The position numbers and the translations under genes were made by a program. Below the pieces are notes generated by a model. The model worked only from the letters and a program-made list of their open reading frames with translations. It made no database searches and was not told the origin of the DNA. A stretch of DNA of 14,512 bases from Bacteroidota bacterium (lineage in GTDB: Bacteria; Bacteroidota; Bacteroidia; Sphingobacteriales; Sphingobacteriaceae): contig JABDBT010000066.1 in assembly GCA_013288465.1 (NCBI GenBank), positions 1-14,512 on the forward strand, written 5' to 3'. Of this stretch, positions 1 to 7,230 are shown piece by piece (the first letter of the stretch is position 1; every line of letters starts with the position of its first letter).

Positions 1-350
1 GCTTGCTGGACGCTATTGATAAACTACCTTCAGATCTTTCGGGCGGTATGCGTAAAAGGGCCGGGCTTGCCCGAACGCTTATTGTAAAGCCCGAAATTAT
101 GCTGTATGATGAGCCAACAACAGGCCTCGACCCGATAACATCCCGCGAAATAAGCGAGCTGATATTAGACATGCAAAAGAAGTATAAAACATCTTCCATA
201 ATTATTACCCACGATATGGAGTGCGCCCGCATTACAGCTGATAGGATATTGATAATGGATGAGGGGGAATATATTGCCGAAGGTTCATTTGAGGAACTTC
301 ATAAATCAAAAAACAAAATTGTACAAGCATTTTTTAAAGACATATCATGA
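1..350 (+). CDS. ABC transporter ATP-binding protein, MlaF type (3' part only)
   Basis: This is the C-terminal part of a cytoplasmic ATPase that would energise lipid movement between the membranes; its 5' end lies outside the window. About 115 residues are visible. They carry the ABC signature LSGGM (visible residues 12-16), Walker B with its catalytic Glu (IMLYDEP, 32-38), the D-loop (GLDP) and the switch His in IIITHD (66-71). Walker A and the Q-loop must lie upstream. The stop overlaps the start of the next gene in ATGA, so the two are translationally coupled. That partner is an MCE protein, which points to the Mla/MKL lipid-transport ATPase rather than another importer; an MlaE-like permease gene is expected further upstream. 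No in-window residue is the true start. The ABC family call is certain; the Mla assignment rests on the neighbour. Confidence 0.93.
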   Translation, partial: LLDAIDKLPSDLSGGMRKRAGLARTLIVKPEIMLYDEPTTGLDPITSREISELILDMQKKYKTSSIIITHDMECARITADRILIMDEGEYIAEGSFEELHKSKNKIVQAFFKDIS

Positions 351-1126
351 AAACAACACCCGGACAACGAATAAAAATAGGACTATTTACCATTATCGGC
401 TTATTGGTACTGGTGTTTGCCGTTTTTTTTATAGGCAACCAGAAAAGCCTTTTCAGCTCAACCATTAAGGTGAGCGGCTTGTTTAAAAATGTAAATGGCC
501 TGCAAGTTGGCAACAACGTACGCTTTGCCGGCATAAATATTGGTGTTGTAAATGATATACAGATCATGAATGACACCACGGTAAAGGTTGTTTTGACCAT
601 TAACAACAGTGTTAAAAGATTTATTAAAAAGGACGCTAAAATGAGCATCGGCAGTGATGGGTTGATGGGCGATAAACTAGTAGTTGTGGCTCCGGGGGCG
701 GGGGATGGCAGTAATGGTGAGGTAAACAATGGCGATCAGATAGGTTCTGTTAACCCGATAGATGTAGATAAAATTATCGCGAAGCTTACAAAAATAGAGG
801 ATAATGCCGGGTCATTGATTGACAACATGTCGCAAATTGTGGCCAAAATCAACTCGGGTAAAGGCAGTATTGGGCGTTTAATAAACAATGATAAAATGGC
901 CAAAGATCTTGATGCAACAGTTCAATCAGCAAAAAGCACGATGGATAATATTCATAAAACAACAACAACCGTAAACCAAAGCCTGAATAAAGCTCAAAAC
1001 AGCTTTTTGCTGAAACCGTTTTTTGGCAAAAAGAAGACGAAAGCGCAACGCGACTCGATAAAGAATGTAAAAACGGCTAAGAAAGATTCGACGAAGATGG
1101 CTAAGAAGGCGGCAAAGGGGCAATAG
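347..1126 (+). CDS. MCE/MlaD family lipid-binding protein
   Basis: This is the periplasmic substrate-binding component of an Mla-like phospholipid transport system, anchored in the inner membrane. The 259 residues begin with a short cytoplasmic tail and one membrane helix (about residues 11-29). An MCE domain follows (about 38-117), with the typical run GLFKNVNGLQVGNNVRFAGI and the end GLMGDKLVVV. Next come an amphipathic helical stretch (about 138-215) of the kind that forms the hexameric tunnel in related proteins, and a Lys-rich tail (about 222-259). The ATG overlaps the stop of the ATPase gene by four bases. Bacteroidota MlaD-like proteins are often longer than the E. coli protein (183 aa) because of such helical tails. 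Nothing appears truncated. The specific lipid carried cannot be read from the sequence. Confidence 0.93.
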   Translation: MKTTPGQRIKIGLFTIIGLLVLVFAVFFIGNQKSLFSSTIKVSGLFKNVNGLQVGNNVRFAGINIGVVNDIQIMNDTTVKVVLTINNSVKRFIKKDAKMSIGSDGLMGDKLVVVAPGAGDGSNGEVNNGDQIGSVNPIDVDKIIAKLTKIEDNAGSLIDNMSQIVAKINSGKGSIGRLINNDKMAKDLDATVQSAKSTMDNIHKTTTTVNQSLNKAQNSFLLKPFFGKKKTKAQRDSIKNVKTAKKDSTKMAKKAAKGQ

Positions 1127-1134
1127 CCATTACA

Positions 1135-1178
1135 CCCTATCATAACCCACCTGCAATGGCGGAAGGATTATGATGGGG
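1135..1178 (+). terminator. hairpin after the MCE gene, possible terminator
   Basis: Eight bases after the MCE stop, CCCTATCATAA (1135-1145) pairs with TTATGATGGGG (1168-1178): 11 pairs including one T.G wobble, with a 22-base loop that can itself form a small CCA/TGG stem. No T-run follows, so it is not a classic intrinsic terminator. Its place directly behind the last gene of an operon is the main argument for a 3'-end role. Confidence 0.35.
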
Positions 1179-1255
1179 CACAGAGGTTAAGTACCGAAAC
1201 AGATCGATACACCAGCATTTAACACCGTCCCTATCACTTATTAACAGGTTAAAAA

Positions 1256-1284
1256 TTGTTTGTTTTTAAAATAACACGTATTAT
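1256..1284 (+). promoter_or_regulatory. possible promoter of the YD-repeat lipoprotein gene
   Basis: TTGTTT (1256-1261) and TATTAT (1279-1284) lie 17 bases apart, and the ATG of the lipoprotein gene is 35 bases beyond. The spacing and boxes fit a generic sigma-70-like promoter but do not match the Bacteroidota TAnnTTTG box. The 9-base inverted repeat TTAACAGGT/ACCTGTTAA (1241-1249 and 1300-1308) flanks the site and could be an operator or chance in AT-rich DNA. This is a weak call. Confidence 0.25.
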
Positions 1285-1319
1285 TATAGCTGATTTTCTA
1301 CCTGTTAAAACAACGTTTA

Positions 1320-2084
1320 ATGAAAAAACAGCTATCGCTATGCCTTTTAATTGTTGCTTTTGCCACCGGGTGCAAAAAGGGCGCCATTACAAATAAACCA
1401 ACATCGCCATCAGCTACCGTTTACCTGCCAAATGTTTTTACGAACACCAGGGGACCACAGACGGTGACCTATCAAGTTGACGCTAAAAACAGGTTAATTG
1501 ATGTTGTTAACAATTATCCATTCCCGGCAGAAGTGAGGCTAACCTATGATACCAATGATCATTTGACAGAAACAGATAGCTATGGTAGCGGTGTGTTGAT
1601 GGAAACAGATACCTATGCTTATAGCACGGGCATCGTTAATGTACAAAGCAAAATTTATACGGGTAATACTACGATTTCGGCAAGTTCTGTGTTAACGCTA
1701 AATAGCAATCTGCAGGTTATAAAGAGGGCCTATCTAAGCATCTATGAAACTTATACTTATGATAACGCCGGTAACGTATCGAGCTATAGCAGTTATCCAA
1801 TACCAACAGCCACAACGCCGTCATACACGTATAATTACACCTATGACAATAAAAAAAGCAGTTTTTCAAATTTAAAAGGGAACCCCAATATTTACGGTGT
1901 TGGGCCGGAGTTTGCAAATAATATGCTTACCTCTACCATGATCACAACCGGAGGTAACCCCTCAACCCAAACAACCACCTACACCTATACTTATAATGCA
2001 GACGATTACCCGGTGAGCCGGACCTCTGTAATAACAGGAAGCACCGTTGTTGGCACCGAAACCTTTTCATATACGCTAAAGTAA
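1320..2084 (+). CDS. lipoprotein with YD-like repeats, function unknown
   Basis: This is a predicted secreted lipoprotein of 254 residues. It starts with a signal peptide and lipobox FATGC, giving lipid-modified Cys18. The rest is rich in Tyr, Thr and Ser with a recurring Tyr-Asp strand motif: LTYDTNDHL (about 75), YTYDNAGNV (about 145), YTYDNKKS (about 173) and YTYNADDYP (about 223). These resemble the YD repeats of RHS proteins, but only four loose copies are present and there is no RHS core or toxin end, so this is not an RHS toxin. Bacteroidota carry many such small beta-rich lipoproteins of unknown role. It stands alone, with its own possible promoter upstream and the two-way terminator downstream. 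The start is the ATG giving the signal peptide; no Shine-Dalgarno sequence precedes it. Being a lipoprotein is well supported; a role cannot be given. Confidence 0.85.
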   Translation: MKKQLSLCLLIVAFATGCKKGAITNKPTSPSATVYLPNVFTNTRGPQTVTYQVDAKNRLIDVVNNYPFPAEVRLTYDTNDHLTETDSYGSGVLMETDTYAYSTGIVNVQSKIYTGNTTISASSVLTLNSNLQVIKRAYLSIYETYTYDNAGNVSSYSSYPIPTATTPSYTYNYTYDNKKSSFSNLKGNPNIYGVGPEFANNMLTSTMITTGGNPSTQTTTYTYTYNADDYPVSRTSVITGSTVVGTETFSYTLK

Positions 2085-2142
2085 AAACCGAAAGCGACAA
2101 GTACACATTTGACACTAACGCAACCCTAAAAACACAGGCACA

Positions 2143-2180
2143 AAAAAACGCCCACGGAAGCTTTTCCGTGGGCGTTTTTT
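2143..2180. terminator. bidirectional intrinsic terminator
   Basis: CGCCCACGGAA (2149-2159) pairs perfectly with TTCCGTGGGCG (2164-2174) across a four-base GCTT loop. A-run 2143-2148 and T-run 2175-2180 extend the stem and give a U-tract in both directions. It sits between two convergent genes, the YD-repeat lipoprotein and the glutathione peroxidase, and would stop transcription from both sides. Confidence 0.92.
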
Positions 2181-2192
2181 CATTTAACCCGT

Positions 2193-2705
2193 TTACAAAT
2201 ACTTTGTAAGCTCGGGCGAAAGCGGGGTAACACCTGAACGGAAACGGTGCACTAAATTGCCGTTTTCGTCAATCAGGAATTTTTCAAAGTTCCATTTAAT
2301 ATCACCGGTAAAATCAGGGTTTTCGGCAGTGGTTAAGTACTGGAATAACGGATCGATATCCAAACCTTTAACGCTTACCTTGCCACTCATTGGGAAAGTA
2401 ACCGAATACAGGTCATGGCAAAAGGTTTTAATGTCCTGGTTGGTGCCGGGCTCTTGTCCGCCAAAGTTATTGGCCGGGAAACCTACTACCACCAATTTGT
2501 CTTTGTACTTTTCGGCCAGTGCTTCCAGCTCTTTGTATTGGGGTGTATAACCACATTTTGAAGCGGTATTAACCACAAGTATTTTTTTGCCTTTGTATTT
2601 TGCAAGTGAAAAGGCATCACCGTCAATGGTTTTGAGCTTAAACTCATAAACAGATGCGGGTGCTGTAACAAACAGCAGCGCGAATAGGAATACTAGTATT
2701 TTCAT
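2193..2705 (-). CDS. secreted glutathione peroxidase-family thiol peroxidase
   Basis: This protein reduces hydrogen or lipid hydroperoxides using Cys instead of selenocysteine, probably in the periplasm. The 170 residues begin with a signal peptide (about 1-18, hydrophobic and ending in APAS). The thioredoxin-fold domain follows with the family marks: NTASKCGYTPQY with catalytic Cys51, NNFGGQEPGT with Gln84, and KWNFEKFL with Trp138 and Asn139, so the active-site tetrad is complete. Cys96 (TFCHD) lies where related bacterial enzymes (BtuE type) carry a further Cys, which suggests thioredoxin-linked rather than glutathione-linked recycling. The length is normal for the family plus a signal peptide. 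It lies 48 bases downstream of ybeY on the same strand and ends at the bidirectional terminator, so it may be the last gene of that transcript. The name glutathione peroxidase is a family label only. Confidence 0.93.
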   Translation of the reverse strand: MKILVFLFALLFVTAPASVYEFKLKTIDGDAFSLAKYKGKKILVVNTASKCGYTPQYKELEALAEKYKDKLVVVGFPANNFGGQEPGTNQDIKTFCHDLYSVTFPMSGKVSVKGLDIDPLFQYLTTAENPDFTGDIKWNFEKFLIDENGNLVHRFRSGVTPLSPELTKYL

Positions 2706-2753
2706 TTTTTTAAATATTGGTTACAATGTGAAGCGACATGGTAAAATTAGGCA

Positions 2754-3179
2754 TTAAAAACCTCGTTTGCCCAAATACTCATCCTCTTTTTGTGTCATTT
2801 TTTTGTTATCATTCGGGGTTTTATCCTTATAGCCAAGCAAATGCAAAACCCCATGTATAATTACCCTGTGCAGCTCATCAGCAACGGTTTGGTTAAACTT
2901 AGCGGCATTTTCGCGGATGCGGTCAATCGATATAAAGATATCGCCGGTTATCTCCTTTTCGGCGGTGGAGTTATCAAAGGTTATAATATCTGTATAGGTA
3001 TCATGATCCAGGTATTGCTGATTGATCTGCAACAAATAAGCGTCTGAGCAGAAAATATAAGTGAGCTCGTCCAGTTCAAAACCTTCGGCAATAATGGTAT
3101 CTTTTATCCACTGTTTTACCGGGCGCTTGTTTTTTAATGAATAGCTTATGCCCTCTTCAAAAAAACTTATGCGCGGCAT
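2754..3179 (-). CDS. ybeY: YbeY endoribonuclease (rRNA maturation factor)
   Basis: YbeY is a metal-dependent single-strand endoribonuclease needed for 16S rRNA 3'-end maturation and ribosome quality control in the cytoplasm. At 141 residues it is slightly shorter than E. coli YbeY (155 aa). Visible motifs are TDIITFD (63-69), GDIFISIDRI (79-88) and the metal site HGVLHLLGYKD (109-119). In E. coli the site is H-x3-H-x5-H; here the third ligand position is Asp119, a replacement I recall as common in Bacteroidota and still able to bind zinc. The ATG overlaps the TAA of the RsbW-like gene by one base (TAATG), so translation is coupled. Family assignment is firm. Confidence 0.93.
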   Translation of the reverse strand: MPRISFFEEGISYSLKNKRPVKQWIKDTIIAEGFELDELTYIFCSDAYLLQINQQYLDHDTYTDIITFDNSTAEKEITGDIFISIDRIRENAAKFNQTVADELHRVIIHGVLHLLGYKDKTPNDNKKMTQKEDEYLGKRGF

Positions 3180-3613
3180 TATATCTTAAACAACAGTTCA
3201 ACCTCGTTACCGGCGGTATTAAACACGCATTGGTCGGCCAGCATCTTAATAATGAAAACACCACGGCCGCTCAGGCTCTCCAGGTTTTCGGCCGCGGTTG
3301 GGTCGGGCAGGTGGTTATAATCAAAGCCCGGGCCCTCGTCGGTAATGGTCCATATAGCCCGTTTGGAGTCCACTTCGGCATTTACGATCACTTTTTTATT
3401 CGGGTCGAGCTTGTTACCGTGTACAATGGCATTATTAACCACTTCGTTAAGGCAGGTCATCATATTCCCAAACGTATCTTCGCTGACCTGGTATTTATCG
3501 GCTATTTCTTCTATCAACGTTTCTAACGCTGTTATGCTTTCCAGTTTAGACGGGAGCTGCAAGGTATATAGTTTAACGGTATCTATAGGGGCTTGTTGCA
3601 TGTTATCTGGCAT
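3179..3613 (-). CDS. RsbW/SpoIIAB-like ATP-binding protein (anti-sigma factor type)
   Basis: This is a small GHKL-fold (HATPase_c) protein resembling the serine kinase/anti-sigma factors RsbW and SpoIIAB. The 144 residues show an N-box (NEVVNNAIVHGNK, 56-68), a G1 box (TDEGPGF, 91-97) and a G2 box (SGRGVFIIKML, 115-125). No transmembrane or receiver domain is present. I chose the ATG at 3613 (MPDNMQQ), which overlaps the DUF4175 stop by 11 bases. A second ATG at 3601, one base after that stop, would shorten the protein by four residues, and a TTG at 3625 would lengthen it. It is coupled to DUF4175 upstream and ybeY downstream. No sigma factor or STAS-domain antagonist is encoded nearby, so the target is unknown and kinase activity is an inference from the fold. 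Confidence 0.9.
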   Translation of the reverse strand: MPDNMQQAPIDTVKLYTLQLPSKLESITALETLIEEIADKYQVSEDTFGNMMTCLNEVVNNAIVHGNKLDPNKKVIVNAEVDSKRAIWTITDEGPGFDYNHLPDPTAAENLESLSGRGVFIIKMLADQCVFNTAGNEVELLFKI

Positions 3614-6600
3614 TGAGTTGATCAAAATAGGTCTTAATTTTTTGTTTATAATACAAATTTAGCGTAGGCGGAACGGTGCGTACCTGTTCTGTTTGCTTTG
3701 CTTTAATTTGCTGGTAATCTTGCAGCGCTTTAATATAGCCTGGCGGCATATCTTTACCCACCTTACTTTGCCGCTGCTGATCCTGTTCGCGCTCCTGCTC
3801 TGCTTTTTCAGCCTCTAAAAGCCGGATTTGAATCTGCTGCTGCCTTTTTAGCGCCTCATCAGTTATTTTTCTGTTTACGAGATCTTTCTCAGTTTGTTCC
3901 ATTTGTTGCGAAATTTTATCCGCGTTTGGAAGGTTGTTGCCGCCATTTTTAGCGCCTTCCTGGTTCATTTGCTCAAATGATTGTCGTATTTGTTGTTGTT
4001 CGCGGGCTAATTTAGCTAATTGCTCGCTCATGCTGCCGCGCTGGCTTTGGCTGGGGTTGCCGCCCTGCTGTTGCATTTGCTCTTTGGCTTTTTGCATATT
4101 TTGGTTAAGCTGCTGCTGCATTTGGCTCAATTGCGACATTGACATTTGTTTTGATTTTCCGTGGCCGCTTTTGGCGCTTTTACTGGCCTGTAGCTGTTTT
4201 AAGGCGTCACTCAACATTAATGCCAAATTATTCATAGATGTCATAGCATATTGCTGGTTGCGGTTGGCATCGGCAGTTCTCCTGTCGCCCAGGTTATCCA
4301 AGGCCTGGTCAATATGCGTGTTTATGCTTTCCACCTCACGGTTAACAGTTGATTGTATTTGCGGGATACGTTTACTTATAGAGTATAGCGTGTCTTCGGC
4401 GGTCTTCAAATTATCTTTTATGTTTTTTTGTGTTTGGGCAAGGCTAACATAGTTGGGGTCGGCAAAGCTAATACTTTTTAGGTCAAGCATTACTTTTTCC
4501 TGGTCAAATGAGCTATTTACCAAACTTTTAAGCAGCTCGCGCAATTGCTGTTCATTTATGGCGTTTTGGCTGTCTTCTTCCTGCTGCTCCTGCTGCTGCA
4601 TTTTTTGGGCAAGCTGCCGCATTTGTTTTGATGACGATTGTTGCGATTTTGAAGCCTTTTGCCGGTCATTTTTTGACAACTGCTCCGAGCTTTGGTTCAT
4701 TTGCTGCTCAATATTCTGCTCTTCATTTTTAGGGTTTTCAAAGTCCTGTTTATGCTGCTCCTGCTCGTTGGCTTTTTGCAGGTCTTCCAGTGCTTTCTTT
4801 AAATCCTGGAACTCCTGGTTTAGCTTATCCTGTTGTTCTTTCAGCGCTTGCGGGTCTGTTTGCTGCTGGTTGTTTTTATTGTCAGCATCTTTGCCATTTT
4901 GTGTATTATTCTTGTCGTTTTGTTGGTTGTTTTTATCCTGTGGCTGATTCTTGTCTTGTTGCTGATTTTTATCCTGCGGTTGCGGTGTGGTTTGATCGGC
5001 TAATTTCTGTTGCTTATCGGCCAGCTGGTTTAGCTGCGATATGTTTTGATTTAGCTTTTGCTCAAATGCCAGTTTCTTGTACAGCTCAAGCATACGGTCC
5101 AATTCGCGTTTTGACGATTTACTGTCATTTTGCATTTTGGTCAGTTCGTTACGTGTCCCTTCCTTTTGATCCTGCTGTAGCAATTGCTGTAATTTTTGCA
5201 GCATATCGCGGGTTTTAGGGTCGAGCGCGTTGTTCAGCAGTTGATCCATTTGCTGTTGTTTCTCGGCCATTTCCGGGTTTTGCTGTTGACTTTCCTGGCG
5301 GTTGTAGGCATTTTTACGGTTCTCGTCCTGTATCTGTTTTACCAAATCATCCAGCTCGCGGCGCTTTTGCAGCAGGTCTTCTATTTGCTTCTTTTCATCA
5401 AATGACAGGCTATTCTTGTTCAGCAAAAGCTGGTTCAGTTTCTGCGAGTCGTGCTCAATTTGCCCGGCTAATTTACTGGCCGATTGCATTTGTTGTTTAA
5501 TAACCTCAGTACTGTTATTCAACTGGTTGTTCAGCTCTTTTTCGCTCGGGATATTCAGCGTATGCTCGGGCGACCGGGTTTTCTTTGGCCCGTTAACGCC
5601 GTCATTATCGGCAACTTCAAAATAGTAGGTAACCTGGTCTCCGGGGTTAATGCCCATTTCTTTTAAGCTCCATAAATAGAAGAAGTCGGCCTGCGTTTGA
5701 GAAAGGTCGGCTTTTACCGGCTTAACAATTTCGCGCGAGTTTTTATCACCTTTGGGACCAATGGTATAATGAAAGGTTAGTTCCGAAAACCCATGATCGT
5801 CCTGTATTTTACCGTTAAAGTAGATGGTTTTTAAACTTATGGAGTCGGGTTTTTCTAATACGCTGATCGATGGCGCTTCGTCTTCAATCACATTTACCCG
5901 GTATAAAGCCGAGTCGGTATGGTTAACCAGGGCATTTAGCGGCGTTATTTTATAAATGGAGTTTTTAAATATCCTTTCGCTATGCGTAAACAAGTCCTGC
6001 CCAGCGGGATAAACAGCCGACAGTTGCGCGTTCATGAAAAACAGCAGTTTGGTAGCGTTTTGGGTATGAAAATGCCAGGCCACGGTTGTGCCAACCGGGA
6101 TTGTTAAGTCGCCCGCGTTGGCTAATGTTTCGTTCTTTTTATGCAGATAGGCCGGATAATTGAGGTCAACATCAAAATGAAGTAAGGACGGGCGCAGGTT
6201 AACCTTTATCTCGTACGGCACCGATAAGAAACCATTGCCACTTAAACGGAATGTGGTGTTTTGCTGAATATTGGTAAACAGGTAATGAAACTTGCTGATG
6301 TTTTCTTTATCAAGCTTAAAGGTATTATTGGCAGTTTCTACATATACATCTGCCGGCAGGCTATTTCCTTCCAGTTTTATATCCAGGTTAAGGTCTTCGC
6401 CCTGCACCACAGCCAAAGCTTTGTTTTGAACAATAAACTTAAACGGCGCAACGGGTGCAAAGTATTCGTTATGCCTCAACAGCCTTTTGGTGCTTTCTGT
6501 TAACACCGATGGGGCGGCAAAGCCAATAATGCAAATTATACCCAGCGGCAGCAATATCCATTTAATGTATTTTGTATTTTCCTTAATATTTATGGCCGAT

Positions 6601-7043
6601 GGAAACCGAACCGGGCGCAAGGTTTCTATCTTCTGGTCGATACTGGCTTCAATCAATTCGCGGTGGCGGATATCTTCTTCGCCCAGTTTTTTAAGCTGCA
6701 GGGTATTGAGCAGCTTGTCTTTAACATCACTAAAGTGTTCGCCAATAATTTCGGCAGCCTGGTCGTGCGTTAATGATTTGCCCAATTTAAGCCAGGCCAA
6801 CAAAGGCGGAACAATATACCAGCCAATAAGCGACAGGTTTAATACAATGAAACTATAGAAAAGTATAGAGCGAAAAACCGTGTTAAAGTTGCCAAAATAC
6901 TCGGTTAAGGTAATAACCACATACGCCGAAAACAACCCGGCCCCAAGGAACATAGCGCCCCTCAATAATTTATTAAGATAATACTTCCGGATGAAGGTAT
7001 TGATCTTACCAATTAAGAGTGTATAGTTACCTGACGAGTACAT
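3603..7043 (-). CDS. DUF4175 family membrane protein with giant Gln-rich coiled coil
   Basis: This is a 1146-residue protein of unknown function recognised as DUF4175-like. In order it has two membrane helices (about 27-47 and 58-85), a cytoplasmic-looking helical segment, a third helix (about 160-179) and a beta-rich region (about 200-500) that includes a VEDEAPSI/DDHGFSELTFHYTI stretch typical of extracytoplasmic Ig-like repeats. The remainder is a very long Gln/Lys/Glu-rich coiled coil (about 510-1120), broken near residues 684-728 by a low-complexity Gln/Asn/Asp/Lys linker. The Gln codons mix CAA and CAG, so this is not a recent codon-repeat expansion. With three helices the coiled coil should lie in the periplasm, where it could span or scaffold the envelope; that is inference. 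It heads a tight cluster with an RsbW-like ATPase and YbeY. The start is an ATG directly before the first helix. Confidence 0.88.
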   Translation of the reverse strand: MYSSGNYTLLIGKINTFIRKYYLNKLLRGAMFLGAGLFSAYVVITLTEYFGNFNTVFRSILFYSFIVLNLSLIGWYIVPPLLAWLKLGKSLTHDQAAEIIGEHFSDVKDKLLNTLQLKKLGEEDIRHRELIEASIDQKIETLRPVRFPSAINIKENTKYIKWILLPLGIICIIGFAAPSVLTESTKRLLRHNEYFAPVAPFKFIVQNKALAVVQGEDLNLDIKLEGNSLPADVYVETANNTFKLDKENISKFHYLFTNIQQNTTFRLSGNGFLSVPYEIKVNLRPSLLHFDVDLNYPAYLHKKNETLANAGDLTIPVGTTVAWHFHTQNATKLLFFMNAQLSAVYPAGQDLFTHSERIFKNSIYKITPLNALVNHTDSALYRVNVIEDEAPSISVLEKPDSISLKTIYFNGKIQDDHGFSELTFHYTIGPKGDKNSREIVKPVKADLSQTQADFFYLWSLKEMGINPGDQVTYYFEVADNDGVNGPKKTRSPEHTLNIPSEKELNNQLNNSTEVIKQQMQSASKLAGQIEHDSQKLNQLLLNKNSLSFDEKKQIEDLLQKRRELDDLVKQIQDENRKNAYNRQESQQQNPEMAEKQQQMDQLLNNALDPKTRDMLQKLQQLLQQDQKEGTRNELTKMQNDSKSSKRELDRMLELYKKLAFEQKLNQNISQLNQLADKQQKLADQTTPQPQDKNQQQDKNQPQDKNNQQNDKNNTQNGKDADNKNNQQQTDPQALKEQQDKLNQEFQDLKKALEDLQKANEQEQHKQDFENPKNEEQNIEQQMNQSSEQLSKNDRQKASKSQQSSSKQMRQLAQKMQQQEQQEEDSQNAINEQQLRELLKSLVNSSFDQEKVMLDLKSISFADPNYVSLAQTQKNIKDNLKTAEDTLYSISKRIPQIQSTVNREVESINTHIDQALDNLGDRRTADANRNQQYAMTSMNNLALMLSDALKQLQASKSAKSGHGKSKQMSMSQLSQMQQQLNQNMQKAKEQMQQQGGNPSQSQRGSMSEQLAKLAREQQQIRQSFEQMNQEGAKNGGNNLPNADKISQQMEQTEKDLVNRKITDEALKRQQQIQIRLLEAEKAEQEREQDQQRQSKVGKDMPPGYIKALQDYQQIKAKQTEQVRTVPPTLNLYYKQKIKTYFDQLNAR

Positions 7044-7085
7044 TTTACTAAATTAACTATCGTTGCAGATTAAAACGCAAATGTG

Positions 7086-7106
7086 CTTGTAAAGATATAC
7101 TTACAG
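7086..7106. promoter_or_regulatory. second possible MarR-type half-site pair
   Basis: TGTAA (7088-7092) and TTACA (7101-7105) form a short inverted repeat with an 8-base spacer. It resembles the cleaner site at 7197-7215 (same arms, 7-base spacer). It lies 43 bases upstream of the DUF4175 start in the divergent promoter region, so the regulator could in principle act on both genes. Five-base arms in AT-rich DNA are weak evidence. Confidence 0.3.
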
Positions 7107-7196
7107 TACAAAAATTCATACAAAACGTAAACAAAACGATTTTTTTTAATTGAAATGATAGGGCGATGATAATTAATAGTAAAATTAACCCGATAT

Positions 7197-7215
7197 TTGT
7201 AAGGTAAACTTACAA
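7197..7215. promoter_or_regulatory. inverted repeat, likely MarR operator
   Basis: TTGTAAG (7197-7203) and CTTACAA (7209-7215) are perfect 7-base arms around a 5-base spacer, ending 15 bases before the marR ATG. A third half-site, AAACTTAC (7219-7226), follows one helical turn later and repeats AAACTTAC of 7206-7213. The left arm overlaps GATATTTG (7192-7199), which differs by one base from the Bacteroidota -7 box TAnnTTTG. A regulator bound here would block its own promoter, the usual MarR arrangement. Confidence 0.6.
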
Positions 7216-7230
7216 GTAAAACTTACTACT

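Noticed and set aside
1320..2084. RHS or polymorphic toxin fragment
   Set aside because: There are only four loose YD motifs, a complete signal peptide with lipobox, a proper stop and no toxin domain. It reads as an intact small lipoprotein, not a fragment.
3179..3613. Two-component sensor kinase
   Set aside because: Only the GHKL ATP-binding fold is present. There is no His-containing dimerisation domain, sensor or membrane segment, so the RsbW-like small-protein reading fits better.
4860..4990. Possible tandem repeat or microsatellite in the Gln/Asn/Lys linker of DUF4175
   Set aside because: The repetition is at the amino-acid level (variations on DKNQ), with mixed CAA/CAG and AAC/AAT codons. 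No exact DNA unit repeats in register for long.
3934..5218. Three long plus-strand open frames (142-172 codons) opposite the DUF4175 gene
   Set aside because: They are mirror images of Gln-rich codons: the reverse strand of CAG/CAA reads as Leu, Cys and Trp-rich nonsense. They lack any recognisable motif, and the minus-strand frame is clearly the real gene.
7044..7230. Clear -33/-7 promoter for the DUF4175 gene on the minus strand
   Set aside because: Near matches such as TATCTTTA exist, but none has the TTTG box at the right spacing, so no promoter was called.
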